DNA of 64,000 nt from Batillaria attramentaria (GCA_018292915.2 JACVVK020000147.1:855001-919000), one strand, 5' to 3'; positions 20,090-32,193 are shown, counted from the first letter of the stretch. Notes: generated by a model from the sequence alone, not told the origin. Numbers and translations are program-made.

Positions 20090-21776
20090 CTGTTATTTAC
20101 TAATGATGACGATAATAGAGATGACAAAGGTTATTATCATCAGAATCTGCAGTTTCGATAATGTGATTGTTGCTTGCAGACCCCTGATAATCAGACCCTA
20201 TCCAGCAAGTCAGACGAAAACGGCCGCTTCCTTCTGTCAGTTCCCAACCCCGTCGTCAGTGGCGAGTACTCGTGCGCTATCGACGACACTTCCCCGGCCA
20301 GTCTGTGTGTGCCGAGTGATTCCCCTTTACAGAGGGGCGCCACAGTCAACGTGGACGGTGTGCAGGCCCAGTTTGTCATCATGGAGACCCGGATGATGTC
20401 CGTGCAGCTGAAGGAGGAGCAACTGGAAAAGGAGAACGCCGCCCTCAAACAACAGCTCGAGATACAGAAGAATACATCTGAACAGGATATCGAAACCCTC
20501 AAACAACAACTGGAGACACAGAAGACAAATAATGATCAGCAGCTGGAGACAGTGCGACTCAATCTGACTTCCATGATTGGTATGTTATCATGTAATCAAC
20601 TTCTGTTTTCTAATTTTGGTGTAATTCAAATGCTAACAGATGCTTGCAGAGAACAGCGCTTTTATCACCATAGGTTGCTTCCCTTTGATTAGTAGAAACC
20701 CGTTTTCGTAGCCAGTATTTACTTCCTCACTTTGACTGAGAATAAAACTAGATCCCATAAATGGGACCTCTACAGCCAAGCGTTGTGAACTGAAGCCGCC
20801 CCCAGTGGGGACCTTGGCACAGAGCCAGTTATTTACTACTAATGCGCTTTATCAGTTTTACCGAGTTCACACATTTGAAATTGTGAGGAAACAGTGCATA
20901 ATTGTACATGTACTATGATCCCAAGAGATGTGACATTTCAGGGTTTTTTGTTTTGTTTTGTTTTTGTTTTTTTAGGGAGAGGGTGTCGGTTTTTTACTAC
21001 ATGTAAAATTACTAACTAACTACTAGGCGCTAGATGAATAGGACTTTATTTAAGATAATGGTCGAATTCTGGCACGTCTACTCAAGAAAAAAAAATCCAC
21101 ACTTCGTTATATAACACAACTTGAACAACACATTGCCATAAATTCCGCCTCCCCCCCCCCCCCCCCCCCCAATTCAATCCAAACAAAACAAAACAAAACA
21201 AGAAGGATTTCTCACAAAGGATAATAGAAGGGATGATCCCAAAGTTAAAATGAAACGACATCATGCTTCTCGTAGTGACAGTTTTTTTAACGGGTAGTCG
21301 TTGAAATTTGAGATGTTACCATGGAAACTCAAAAAGTCTGTTTTCCTTCTGTTACAGAGACTGCTGCCAGAAGTGTCTCTTACAGCGCATATCAAGGTGT
21401 GTCTGTCACGCTGAACTACGGAGACACGATTGTATTTCAGAACGTCATCTCCAACGAAGGCGGCGCCTACAGCAGCAGTACAGGTGTCTTCACTGTCCCT
21501 GTAGACGGCACTTACGCCTTTTTCGTCACTATCACCATTTCCCGTGGTAGTGTGACAACAAACCCTCACGCTGGTCTGTTTGCTGACAACACAGAACTGA
21601 GTAAAGTCTATTCGAGTTATGAGCCCGGCCATTATGAGTCTAACAGTTGTCACGCTGTTGTGTTTCTGAAGGCCGGGCAGCGGGTGTATGTGAACAACTA
21701 CTCCGATAACGTTATGTACCTCGCTGGTTACTCTACACATTTCAGCGGGGGTCTGTTACACGCCGCCATGCCGTAG
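17663..21776 (+). CDS. QREP-like gene 2: signal peptide - Ig - Ig - coiled coil - C1q
   Basis: Six exons: 17663-17702 (start, MMKVLCLLLFVTQ leader), 17979-18137 and 19018-19227 (first Ig), 19551-19696 and the start of 20180-20579 (second Ig), the rest of that exon (coiled coil), and 21358-21776 (C1q, stop). All donors are GT and all acceptors AG, phases are 1-1-1-0-1, and the total is 1,374 nt (457 aa). The first Ig has CPGQDVTLSW but ends DAGTYSVHV without the usual second cysteine. The second Ig has HVQLACGD and GEYSCAIDD, so it has a cysteine pair. The coiled coil contains LKQQLE modules. The protein should be secreted and oligomeric, with C1q heads for binding and Ig arms. By family it is an immune recognition candidate of the QREP/VIgL type; function here is inferred. 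A second ATG at 17666 is possible. Confidence 0.92.
17921..17976 (+). repeat. (TG)n tract at the first Ig acceptor of gene 2
   Basis: About 27 TG repeats run directly into the CAG acceptor of the exon at 17979. The same arrangement is seen in genes 3, 4 and 5. Confidence 0.95.
18901..18955 (+). repeat. (CA)n tract in intron 2 of gene 2
   Basis: About 27 CA repeats lie about 60 bases upstream of the exon at 19018. In the transcript they would be complementary to the UG tract upstream of the preceding exon. Confidence 0.95.
20015..20085 (+). repeat. (CA)n tract in intron 4 of gene 2
   Basis: Near-pure CA repeat between the second-Ig exons. It is preceded by an (AAT)n run and a fragment ending in TCTAAGCGCTTACAGAGG that resembles the repeat at 62740-62830. 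Confidence 0.9.
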
Positions 21777-22129
21777 AACCGAATGCATGTTCTGGTTATC
21801 ACAGAGTCGGAATTGGTAGAGTTCTCCCCCTTGTGGCATTTGCTCCTCGTGTAGATGCACTGCGAGCGCCTAAACAACATAGCGATTGCACCAGTACCAC
21901 AAGGTAACCCCAACCCTTAAACCTAAACCTTGCCCTAACCCTATATCTAACACTAAACCGATCTAGGCAGGCGTACTGTACTAAATGAGTGTGGCTGTGT
22001 TGGTATCGGTCGCCCGATACGACCCAAGGATGTAAACTATACTAACGATTTCCGACTATCAATTAATCTACGTATTTTTAGAATAAACTGAAAGAACGAA
22101 AACTTTCATTTCATCTCCGAACGAAGCAA

Positions 22130-22160
<31 letters not shown>

Positions 22161-22494
22161 AAAGGTTGTAAGAAATTTGTGATAAGAATAAATATTATTG
22201 TAACAATGAAGTGTTTTAGCAAAAATTATTCTCCTGAAATGTTTTATTTTTTTCAATAAATAATATATATAATAGTCATCAAAATAAAGAAAGACGATTT
22301 TTTTCTGCACTAACACGGTTGTTATTGAAAATTAAAAGAGTTGTGGCTTCTCTTGCTGACTATGCAATGTACTTTGGATTTGTTCTTTTGTATGTGGTGT
22401 TTTTGGGTGGTGCTTGTTATGTTGTTGTCACTTGGTCGCGGTGGTGGAGATGGGCAAAATTGTTTTTATTGTCCTCTCTCTCTCTCACCAGTAC

Positions 22495-22593
<99 letters not shown>

Positions 22594-22803
22594 ACTTGCG
22601 TTCTCTAACTGGCGTAAGCAATCAGACACTCAAACAGAGAATCTTCCGGTTCGTTCTTCCACTTAGTCTATTGTACATCCGCTCACTCACGTACAAAATC
22701 ATTTGGAATGTTTAAAACGCAATGAGTAGTAAACTATTGTCTACCTTTGTTTTTTTTTAATTCTAGAACTCGCAAACTCACTCACTCATTCACACTACTT
22801 TCC
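21777..22803 (+). other. 3' flank of gene 2, paralogous to the gene 1 flank
   Basis: AATAAA lies at 22082-22087, repeat R1 at about 21835-22025, and a CT/GT microsatellite at 22500-22590. Homology to 1210-1667 and 2866-4118 is continuous, up to the TTAA at 22804-22807. Confidence 0.75.
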
Positions 22804-22807
22804 TTAA

Positions 22808-23792
22808 AGCTATGGTCACAACCGGCCGTACGGGCTCCTACGGCGGGTCTACGGCCAAAAATCGTGGCAAATCTTGCGAACGGCGCACGGGCGTCCTGCG
22901 AAATTTCCAGGTCGCAAGGAGCCGAAATGCCGGTTTTCGACATGATCAACAAACTCTACGATCACCTGCGATGTTTTACACACTTGCGTTGGCCGCACGG
23001 CCACTGTGCGGCCAACCCACGATTGCCGCAAGTGCATCGTACGACCTTGACCTCCGGGCGAGAATAATAGGTCACGATGGCCGCACGGCGGCCGCACGAT
23101 GAACGCACAAGTGACGCACGGTTGTCTTGCGTGCTCCCCATGAGGACCGCACGATGGCCGTACGTCATCACAGACCGCAAGTCGGTAGTACGATGTTCCC
23201 ACGATGCACGCACGTGCTCCGTGAGTGCTCCGCAAGGCTGACGCAAGACCAGGTGCGGGCCCGGGAGATGTTGGTGTGCAATGTAGACGTGCTGTGTCAG
23301 TGTCTGTTGTATACGTGTCCATGGGTTTGTCAAACTCTCTGTTAATAATATCCAAATCCTCTGATGTATTCTTTCCATAAAAAAACTACATGTATATATG
23401 TAGGCTGGTCCCTATATGCATGAAAAACGCGCGTCGGCCATGGCCGTCGAGCGACCGACGCACACCACGCCGACAGAGCACTTTCGATAGCCGTACGGCG
23501 CACGCACGACATCCGTACAGCCCGTGCAAACATCGTCAACATCGCACGAATGTCGTACGATAACTGTGCGGACAACGTACGATCCGTACGGCCGTCGTAC
23601 GATTTTCGACCAATTGAAATCGCAAGACGTCACCCGTGTGAGACTTGCGGGGAACGTACGCCATCGCACGTATATCGCACGCACGATTTGCAACCTTAAT
23701 TTTTTTTTTCAGATCGTAGAAGCCGCAGGCCGCAGACATTTCGTGGAGATCGCAAGCATCAAAAAATCGTGCGGCCGGTTGTGACCGTGGCA
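22808..23792. mobile_element. TTAA-flanked non-autonomous DNA element, 985 bp
   Basis: The left end is AGCTATGGTCACAACCGG and the right end, read inverted, is TGCCACGGTCACAACCGG, followed by CCG on both. TTAA flanks both sides (22804-22807 and 23793-23796). The interior is rich in CpG and in short words around CGTACGA/CGCACGA, and has no transposase. TTAA targets are used by piggyBac and Kolobok-type transposons; the superfamily is not determined. Confidence 0.75.
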
Positions 23793-23796
23793 TTAA

Positions 23797-24196
23797 AGAT
23801 CTAAGCTCCCAACAAAAAGCTTGCCGAGGTGTGAAATGTTTTTACAGAGTCGCCCGTGCAAGCACAGTCAACTCTGTCGCGGTTGCAGAGTGTTCAGCGT
23901 CCTGAAACCCCAATAAAAGCCAAGGGCAGCCTCATTCACTGCTTAGTTAGCTTTTTGACACTGAGCGAGAAAGATCGTGTAGCACTCAACATTCGGTAGA
24001 CACTGTAGCAACATGTCTCGCTCACTGACCAAAAGCCAAATAATGTCACGGCAAACTCGTGTTCTGGTTTTATAAGGGTCCCCGAAGCGCTGAAAACTCT
24101 GCAACTGTGACAGAGTTGCCTAGATTATGCACAGTCGAAGGAGTCGCAGTTTTAAATAACGCAGTGTTTGCGGCTTTTTGCTGAGATTGCAGACCT
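23797..24196. mobile_element. TTAA-flanked foldback element, 400 bp
   Basis: TTAA occurs at 23793-23796 and 24197-24200. The arms are complementary: CAACTCTGTCGCGGTTGCAG near 23868 matches the inverse of the stretch near 24090-24120, and both ends read AG-R-TCT. Removing this and the preceding element restores the unbroken sequence found at 4115. Confidence 0.65.
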
Positions 24197-24539
24197 TTAA
24201 ATTATACAGTAAGTCAACAACTTAGCAGATAATAATTGCCGATAAACTGTGTTCGTGATAATGTAATCTCATTGTTCAACTGTTTTGAAAGGAAATGTAG
24301 GTTAGTGTAACTCAGTTTGTGCAGCACGGTTCTCTGACACATGTATACTGCGACACACACAAACACCACCATCACAGCGACGACGGCAGCGACGACCACA
24401 ACATCATTGACAACAGTGAAAACAGTAAAGAATCAGACATTTGTTTCGTAAAACTTGCTTTAATGTTTGGCCTTTAGTACTGTGAAACTGGTTGAATTAA
24501 CTAGACATGCATTCCTTCAGAATGACATAGAGCTGTATC

Positions 24540-25018
24540 AGACGTTTACGGCGGGGCAGTCGGTGGTCTGGGCGGGGCGGTCGGTGGTCTGGGCGGGGCA
24601 GTCGGTGGTCTGGGCGGGGCAGTCGGTGGTCCAGTGGTTAAGAGACTTGTCACCAATGCGAGAGGTCAGGGGTTCGAGTCCCACTCGGGGCAAAGAATTT
24701 TTCCTTCTCGTATGCGGCACCGTTCATTCGGGGCGATCGTCGGGGGTTCTCTCCGCGTACTCCGGCTTCCTCCCCCCTCTGCTTTGGAAATGTTCAGCTC
24801 ACCAAATTTGAAAAAATAAATGCAATTCTAAATTCCGAAATTAAAATAGCTGAGCTGACCCTTCGCACCCCGTGACTGTAATTTGTTTTAAATGTCCAGT
24901 GTGTGAGAGAATGCGTGTGATTCACGTGAGCGTGTGAGTTGGGTTCAGTTCGCGGCGCTTTGAGCCGATTCATGAAACTGGGTAAAGCGCCTATACAATA
25001 CTCATTATTATTATTATC
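24540..25018 (+). repeat. SINE family B, long copy
   Basis: The left end has a 20-bp repeat (GGCGGGGCAGTCGGTGGTCT) in four copies. A tRNA-like head follows, with an A box around GGTCCAGTGGTTAAGAG and a B box GGTTCGAGTCC. Next come a long body and the tail GGGTAAAGCGCCTATACAAT with an (ATT)n run. Confidence 0.82.
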
Positions 25019-25713
25019 ATTTAACGTTCTGTTTTCTGACTGTTAATAAACACATTTCGTACCGCGCACGGCGTATCCCACGTCATGACTCTTCTCCGGT
25101 TTTGATCCTGTATGCGAAATCAGTCAAGATTTACAGTTCCTTAACGGCTCAAAATACAGCAAACACGAGTATAATCAAAGTGTAACACTTCCGGTGAGCA
25201 AAATCTAAATCCACACAAAACATAAATTATGGTTATCATCATTATTAGTTATGGTTTTGTTTTTTTTTAGTGAGGCCACAGGTGCACAACCCTATACTTA
25301 TTCGGCAGGAGTTGAGTTAAAGGCTCAGGAAACCCCAACCCTATTCCGGGACCGTCGCTTCTCCAGGCCCCTGCGACGACGTCCAAATCGGGCTAACCGA
25401 GACCGAGCTGAGCTAAGTGATACCTAAGAAGGAAAAAAATAAAAAAATACTCGGTGACAAGGAAAGTGGACAGTTGCGAACAACTTTGAGGTCCCAGTGT
25501 TATTTCACAGTGTGCACAGAAGCGGTGAAAACTGTCGCATTCACCAGCACGGTACATTCTCTGCCTGTTTCGAGAGTATTTCCTGCATGAGTTGTCTCCC
25601 TTGCCGTAACAAGCACGCATTTTTCGTGGCAGAGCACAGAGCTCCCACGAAAAATGCATGCTTGCTGCGGGTCTGTGTATGCACGGAAAGGGTCGAGGAA
25701 GCCCACTCGGCTT
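25019..25713. other. No gene seen
   Basis: AT-rich sequence, with a short inverted pair around 25605-25665 built on AAGCACGCATTTTTCGTGG and its complement. This is the 3' flank of gene 3. No AATAAA on the minus strand is obvious. Confidence 0.4.
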
Positions 25714-28698
25714 CTATGGCAAAGCGGCGTGTAACAAAGCCCCGCTGAAATGTGTTAAAAGATGATAGTCGTAGTGTGCGCCATTGGTCTTACTCTTTGC
25801 ATACACCCGCTGCCCGACCTTCAGAAACAGAACAGCGTGACAGCTGCTGGACTCCCATTGGCTGGAGTAGATTGCGGCCAGTTCTGTATTGTCAGCGTAC
25901 AAAGTTACCCAAGATTTAGCATGACTGTCAGTGGTTATAGTGACGAAAAAGGCGTATGTGCCGTCTACAGGGACAGTGAAGACACCTGTACTACTGCTGT
26001 AGGCGCCGCCTTCGTTGGAGATGATTTTCTCAAATACAACCGTCTGTCCGTCGTTAACCGCGTGTTGGTAGTCATATCGCCAGGCATGGAAGGAGACACT
26101 TCTCGCAGCACTCTCTGTAACACAGAAAAAAGAACAGATTGCCAATTCAAAGACTGTTAGTATGAGATGAATGAATACCGTTTACTGTCGTAGTTTGTTT
26201 TAAACGATCTACATTTATCTATCTTTGGATCTGTCTATTTATACAAACATCGTTCCCTAAAAAGTGACACAAAACAGGTCCGGATCATTTCGCTTGAAAG
26301 GGGATGGGGGGGATGAACAAGGGCGGCAGGCGCTCGATTTTCAGATTTTAAAAAGTCTGTTTTTGCACGTTCAACCTTCGTCATCCCAGTAGGAAAACGT
26401 CATAACTCTCTAACCCAATCAAATGCAACACGATGGAATGGCCAACCCCCACAAGTTGTTTCCATTCAGTCAGCTGTTGTTGTTGCCCACAGTACAAGCT
26501 TCGTAAAGTGTGTCTTCCTCGTATGGCATTGCAACACCAACGACCATCACAACAACTGACTGAAAGGGAACAACATACTAGGCTGGTCAGAAGAGGGTGG
26601 GTGTTTGGGGGGTTTAACGGCTGGTCAGAAGAAGAAGAAGAAGACCAACAACAACAATAGGAATACAATCAGCTGATCGCTTACCAATCATGGACGTTAG
26701 GTTGTGTTTCATCGTCTCCAGCTGCTGGTGTAGAGCAACGTCCTCCTGTTTCTGTGTCTCCAGCTGATGTTTGAGAGCGGTGATGTCTTGCTCCGAACTT
26801 GCCTTCTGTGCCTCCAGCTGTTGTTTGAGGGCGACGTTCTCCTGTTGGTAGCTGCTCATCCGGGCCTCCATGATGACAAGCTGGGCCTGCACACCGTCCA
26901 CGTTGACTGTGGCGCCCCTCTTTAAGGGGGAATCACTCTGCACGCACAGACTGGCCGGAGAGGTGTCATCGATGGCGCAGCTGTACTCACCGCTGACGAC
27001 GGGGTTGGGAACTGACAGAAGGAAGCGGCCGTTGTCGTGGGAGGTACTCGACATCGTCTGATCGCCAGGGGTCTGCAACCAGCAGTCACGATAGACTAAC
27101 GTCTATGACCATCGCTCCCAGTCAGATGACAATGATCATTGCGATCTCTTTTATCATCACCAACAACAGAACGTCTTAGCAATAATGATAGTAGTGATAA
27201 TAATAATAATAACAATAATAATCGCATTAATATCGGAGTTTTATCCCGAATATTTGGCTCGAAGCGCCGCGAGCTACACCCAACACGCACGCTCACGTGA
27301 ATCACACGCATTCTGAAACACATTACAATCACGTTGTAGGAAGGGCCAGCTAAGCAATTTAAGTTTCGGAACATTAGAATTGCATTTATTTTGAATTCTG
27401 TGGGCTGAAACATTTCCAAAGCAGAGTACGTGTACGCGAATCATCGAGAACGACGCCACTTTCAACGCGTTCTCTCGAGTGTTATAATGAAGTTCATATG
27501 AAATCGGGGAGCAGAGACAGTCAAGCGGTAGAGCGATGGATTTTCAATGCTCGGGTCGTGAGGTCGAATCCCGGCTGGGGCCGAATATTTGTCCATTCTT
27601 CTCGTTGCCCCGTCATTGATATCACCCATAGTTACGTGGTGGAAAAGGATGGGACATGTAAATCCTCAAACACCCACGCATGATCAAATGAAATCCCCCA
27701 TCCCTTACCGTCCAAACTACTGACGCTCTGTGTCCCCACACCGGCAGAAAGTCGCCACATGCCAGCTGGACGTGGTAGTGGCTGGTGGAGTTGATGTACA
27801 CAGCATCCGGCAACATGGTCACGTGCAGCTGGCCGTCAGTCGTGATTGGCTGGTCTGTTGGTCAAAGGTCATACATGATGCATATTTTGCACAGTTTCAA
27901 AAGTATCGCAAGTACCTTGATCGTTCAATACAGATGGGATAGGCAGAAAAACACCTGCTACTTTTGGGTGTTCTGAATATATTGCAGCTTTGTTTTGTAA
28001 ATTTAACGTTACTACAAGTTCGCAGTGAAATGCCACAGTGTAAAACGTTTCCTCACCGGACACTTGTACCTCCACAGTCTGCACCTCTCTGACTATAGAC
28101 CCGTGAACATCCATGTTGACGTGAACGGTGTAGGTCCCTGCGTCCGCGATAGCTACGTTTTGCAGACGAATACCGGCGTTAGGGAGGAACTGTAGACTGA
28201 GTGAAGAACCCGGAGCGACAAAGAAGTTGCCGAGAACCTGAGTAGCGAGAAGTGTGTCGCCACCACCACCTGAATACAGACAGAAACAAATGGGTTTGAA
28301 GGGTGCCCAAAAACACTAGGGGAAAGGGAGAGGGTGGAGGGTGTGTGTTGGGTGGCAATGGAAGGTAGGCGTTTGTAAGACTGATCTGTGCAAACATGCA
28401 TGAGGTCACTCACAAATTCAAAGTGGAAACACCCACGCGTGCGGAAAGAGGAATGTGGTCGGTCTCCACACAGGATGAACTTATACAGTTTCTTATGTGT
28501 GTTTGTTTGCATTTAAAAAAAAAAAATTCTTGGCCTACCTGCCGGGGTGTGGTGCCACTCCACATTAGTCAGATGTTCTGCCACATCCGCTGTGTAGTTC
28601 CATAACAACGTCACATCCTGTCCGGGGCATGCTGGGATAATTGTCCCGTTAGGCAGACTGCCTGCTGACGTCCACTGAAAAGCCCAGATTGCAGGGAC

Positions 28699-28778
<80 letters not shown>

Positions 28779-29630
28779 ATGACAGTAATCATTCCGTAAA
28801 ACGCAAATACTACTACTACTACAACTAAAACTACTACTACTTAAATGTATTGTATAGGGGCTTTATCCAGTTTCTTGAATTGGCTCAAAGCGCCGCGAAC
28901 TGAACCCAATACGCACGTTCACTTGAATCACACGCATTCTCTCACACACCGAAACATGAACACACTTCGATCACGTGGCGCGAGAAGGATCAGCTCAGTT
29001 TCAGAATTTAGAATCGCATTTTTTTTTTCGTATTTTGTGGCCTGAACATTTCCAAAGCAGAGGGTTCGAAGCCAGAGTACCCGAAGAGAACCCCCGACGA
29101 TCGGCCCGAATGAACGGGTGCCACACACGAGAAGGAAAAATTCTTTGCCCCGTTTAGGACTCGAACCTGGCTCCTCACGTTGATGGCAAAGTCTTAACCA
29201 CTGGACCGCCGACCACACCGAAACAAAATAACAACATAGCTACAGAGAAGGAAATATTCTAACCCCGAGACTGGGACTCGAACCTGACCTCTCGCACTGG
29301 TGGCGAAGTCATAACCACTAAACCACCGCCCGCCCCATGAGGATGCTATAAAACATAAACATAACTTTATTGCCATATGTATAAACATTAGGAATTCGTT
29401 GTGGTTTAAAAGAGCTGCTTTGCAATCACACATACATGCATACTGTTAGCTGCTCATTTATATTACAGTCACTCGCACTTACTAAACCTTACCAACTAAA
29501 ATGCTAAGACACTAAGAACAATAAAACAGACTAATAAAGAAATTTGATAATATACAACTTCATGTTATCACATATCACTGGGTACGCACTCACCGTGAAT
29601 CAAGAGTAGTGTCAAACACACGGAGTCCAT
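25714..29630 (-). CDS. QREP-like gene 3: signal peptide - Ig - Ig - coiled coil - C1q
   Basis: Exons in transcript order: 29630-29594 (leader MDSVCLTLLLIH), 28697-28539, 28269-28057, 27854-27709, 27072-26685 and 26114-25714. All boundaries are GT/AG with phases 1-1-1-0-1; the coding length is 1,344 nt (447 aa). The third exon has one extra codon (a glycine run, GGGGD) compared with genes 2, 4 and 5. The coiled coil is distinctive (ENVALKQQLEAQKASSEQD) and the C1q exon is shorter (401 nt) and the most divergent, losing residues around LYADNTELAAIYSSQWESS. The domains are intact, so the gene may be functional. It is convergent with gene 2. The leader exon is short, as in all paralogues here. 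Confidence 0.9.
26160..26684 (-). other. Last intron of gene 3
   Basis: Intron between coiled-coil and C1q exons. It contains a self-complementary stretch near 26450-26600 built on TTCAGTCAGCTGTTGTTG and its inverse, GTTGTTCCCTTTCAGTCAG-like. No repeats are shared with the other genes. Confidence 0.5.
27243..27480 (-). repeat. SINE family B, 3' half
   Basis: Inverted tail with (AAT)n, then the GCCGCGAGCTACACCCAAC stretch and the body as far as TTTCCAAAGCAGAGTACGTG. It lies in intron 4 of gene 3. Confidence 0.75.
27508..27675 (+). repeat. SINE family A copy
   Basis: tRNA-like head (CAAGCGGTAGAGCGATGG, GGTCGAATCCCGGC) followed by the family body ending in GTGGTGGAAAAGGA. It lies in intron 4 of gene 3 in antisense. 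Confidence 0.8.
28705..28779 (-). repeat. (TG)n tract at the first Ig acceptor of gene 3
   Basis: On the transcript strand about 36 TG repeats run to TATAG, the acceptor of the exon that starts at 28697. Confidence 0.95.
28845..29340 (-). repeat. SINE family B, long copy plus a second head
   Basis: Inverted family B element with tail at 28850 and a tRNA-like head ending near 29215. A second head-like segment follows (29250-29335). It lies in intron 1 of gene 3. Confidence 0.75.
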
Positions 29631-29914
29631 CTTGTCAAAAAAAGAAAAGAAAGAAAAACCTCTCGATCAGCCCAGGTCAGTGTGCAGTGTGCTTCTGGTA
29701 GCGGTGGACAGGGGAAAAAAAACTGTGTTCTGGTTTACAGTATAACTGATCTCATGGCCTCAGCAGTGAAACGAGCGACTGTGGTGGGCCAGATATGTTC
29801 TGAGGAGATAACCTTTTCGACCTCTAGTACACTGACCTACATTTCCCTCCAAAAGGGGTAACATTATTTTTTTATCAGGCGGTACATAGCTGAGTTAACT
29901 TTAACTCTTAATTC

Positions 29915-30130
29915 TTACAAAGCCCACACAAAAATCGCATGTTTATTTGAAATCTCCAGATCAATAGAAGCCACTTCAAGCCACTCTTACGCAACCTGCA
30001 GCGGGGATGGCCCACACCTTGCGTAATAGTGGCTTGATGTGGTTTCTGCTGGCACTGTACTGGTGTGCAGTGGCTTGTTCTTTCTATCCAGTCTTATCAT
30101 AATAGCTGGTAGGGTGTGGCCGGGCTCGGT
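29915..30130. repeat. Hairpin MITE copy 1
   Basis: Two inverted arms: AGCCACTTCAAGCCACTCTT at 29970 and AGTGGCTTGATGTGGTTTCT at 30027. The copy shares flanks with 31258-31465 and, inverted, 50415-50632. Confidence 0.7.
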
Positions 30131-30569
30131 CTTTTTTAAGGGCCGCTGCTACACGTTGCAAGGATTGGTACTTGCAGGGCTAACAACGCTGGCAACCCTA
30201 ATAAAATCGCTGGCTGCCAGCTGGCAAATCCCCCTTGCCAGTGCCGGCGCGGGAATAGAAAACGGTTCTATTTTTCCTGGCAGCTAGCTAGCCACAGGCA
30301 GCCCGTACAGCCAACTGACCAATCACTGCCCAAAGCTTGCAACGCCGCAGGCTGCGTGTGCCGCGGAACACTTGCCCGCCAGCAGGCAGCCCAGTACGGC
30401 AACATGCAGACTGGCAGCCGTGTAACCGTGCGCTTAATAAGTGTGTTGCCCGTCTGACTGAACAAGAGTTGAGCGAGCCAGTAAATCGGTGAGCGAGTGA
30501 GCGGAATGGATGTGTGAAAGATCGATTGTATGGTTTGACTGAGGGGTGGATGGGTGTTGGGTGGGTGTC

Positions 30570-30724
30570 TGGGGGTTTAACGCCCTTTTCCACCACATAC
30601 GGGTGATATCAAAGACGGTGCAACGATGAGAAAGCCAGAACAAATATTTGGCCCCAGCCGGGATACGAACTCACGACCCGAGCATCAGAAGTTCAACGCT
30701 CTGCCATTCGGCCACCCCGGCTCC
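30570..30724 (-). repeat. SINE family A copy
   Basis: Inverted copy with the GTTTAACGCCCTTTTCCACC tail-end motif and head ending CCATTCGGCCACCCCGGCTC. Confidence 0.82.
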
Positions 30725-30844
30725 CCGTTTTACCGAGGGACTGAGATATCGAACGAACTAACACATGGACTAGCTGACTGGCAGAATGACCGACGATCGA
30801 GTGATTCAGTGAGCGAGTCAGTGGGGGGTTGGGGGGGGGGTGTC

Positions 30845-30945
30845 GGTGTCTGGGAGTTTAACGTCCTTTTCCACCACATATGGGTGATATCAAAGAGGGG
30901 ACAAGGAGAAAAAGGCCAGTACAAACATTTAACCCCAGCCGAGGA
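30845..30945 (-). repeat. SINE family A, 3' fragment
   Basis: Inverted tail and body only; the head is missing, and it passes into a TGAG/TCAG repeat. Confidence 0.7.
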
Positions 30946-31257
30946 GTGAGTGAGTCAGTGAGTGAGTCAGTGAGTGAGTCAGTCAGTCAGTGAGTCAGTC
31001 AGTGAGTCAGTCAGTGAGTCTGTCAGGCATATTTGGCGTTTTTCACTTTCCTGCATCAGTTATAACAGTTCTCAGGCAGACTGCAACGCACATTAACACC
31101 AACCCCACCACCACCACCATCACTAATACGAACAACAACAAGAAAAAATAAACAAAAGAAAACAGTTTACCAAGTCTGGTCGCAGAACATTGAACTTTAT
31201 TTTTTTTTTTTTTTAGCTTACCATACCTTTAATTCATACAGTTCATTTGTAACACTG

Positions 31258-31465
31258 ATGACTCTTAGAAGCCCATGAAAATATTGCAAATTTGATTGAA
31301 ATCTTCAGATTCGCTATTACGCAATCTGCAGCGCTCTCGGGCCTAACGGGGAAGGCCCACGCCTTGCGTAATAGTGGCTTGAAGTGGCTCCTACTGGTGT
31401 GCAGTGGCTTGTTCTTTTTAACAAGTCTTATCTGAGCGGGCAGGGGGTTGTCGTACTCGGGCGCT
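31258..31465. repeat. Hairpin MITE copy 2
   Basis: Central arms ATTACGCAATCTGCAGCGC and GCGTAATAGTGGCTTGAAG, with the same flanking AGCCCATGAAAATATTGC and CTTATC segments as the other copies. Confidence 0.7.
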
Positions 31466-31595
31466 TACTGTATAGTTCCTGATGAATTAGACATGCATTG
31501 CATGAGAGATACTATCACTGCGGCAGACAGGTTCGTGTGCTTTTTTTTTTTTTTTTTTTTAATGCGCATCGACCCCCCAGAAAAGCCATTCGATT

Positions 31596-32020
31596 CTATG
31601 GCATAGCAGCGTGCAAGAGAACCCCGCTGAAATAGGTCCGGTAATAAGGGTAGTAGCGAGCGTTATCGGAGTAGTTGTTCACATACGCCCGCTGCCCGGC
31701 CTTCAGAAACACAACAGTATGACAACTGTTGGACTCCCAGTGGCCGGACTCATAACTGGAGTAGGCTCCAGCCACTTCTGGGTGATATCTGTCAATGTAC
31801 AGACCAACGTAAGTGTTCTTGGCAGTGCTACTACTGTCAGTGGTGACAGTGGCGAAAAAGGCGTATGTGCCGTCTACAGGGGCGGTGAAGACACCTGTAC
31901 TGCTGTTGTAGGCGCCGCCTTCGTTGGAGATGATTTGGTCAAACACAAGCGTGTCTTGCTTGTTCAACGTGTGGCTGTTACCTTGATACGCATGGAAAGA
32001 GACGCTTCTTGAGGCAGTCT
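31596..32020 (-). CDS. Orphan C1q terminal exon downstream of gene 4
   Basis: The exon begins after an intact acceptor (GTGTTGCAG) in phase 1, like all C1q exons in the cluster. It encodes 141 codons from TASRSVSFHAYQG through NEGGAYNSSTGVFTAPVDG to YFSGVLLHAAMP and a stop. It is open throughout. No leader, Ig or coiled-coil exon lies between it and the C1q exon of gene 4 at 33490. It may be an alternative last exon of gene 4 or the remnant of a deleted sixth gene. Its 5' words (TASRSVSFHA) match gene 5 better than gene 4. Confidence 0.82.
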
Positions 32021-32193
32021 CTGCAACACGGAAGAAGAATAGACTTTCGTGAGTTCTGATCGTGGCTATTCAAGTAGAAAGAACTGATAATGATAATTAA
32101 AGTCATTTAAAAGTGACGCCTGTCCCTCAGTAGAAGCTCCAAGCGCCATTACAATAGTAGGTAGAAACAGAAATTTGACATGAACATTTTGAG

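Larger units (their letters stand above)
29631..31200. other. Upstream region of gene 3: repeats only
   Basis: Contains a hairpin MITE (about 29915-30130), two SINE family A copies and a TGAG/TCAG short tandem repeat (30940-31022). No TATA box stands out upstream of the gene 3 leader exon. A 40-base purine-rich stretch follows the start codon region. Confidence 0.5.

Noticed and set aside
22849..23793. Several frames of 77-168 codons
   Set aside because: They fall inside the CpG-rich TTAA element on both strands and reflect its stop-poor composition.
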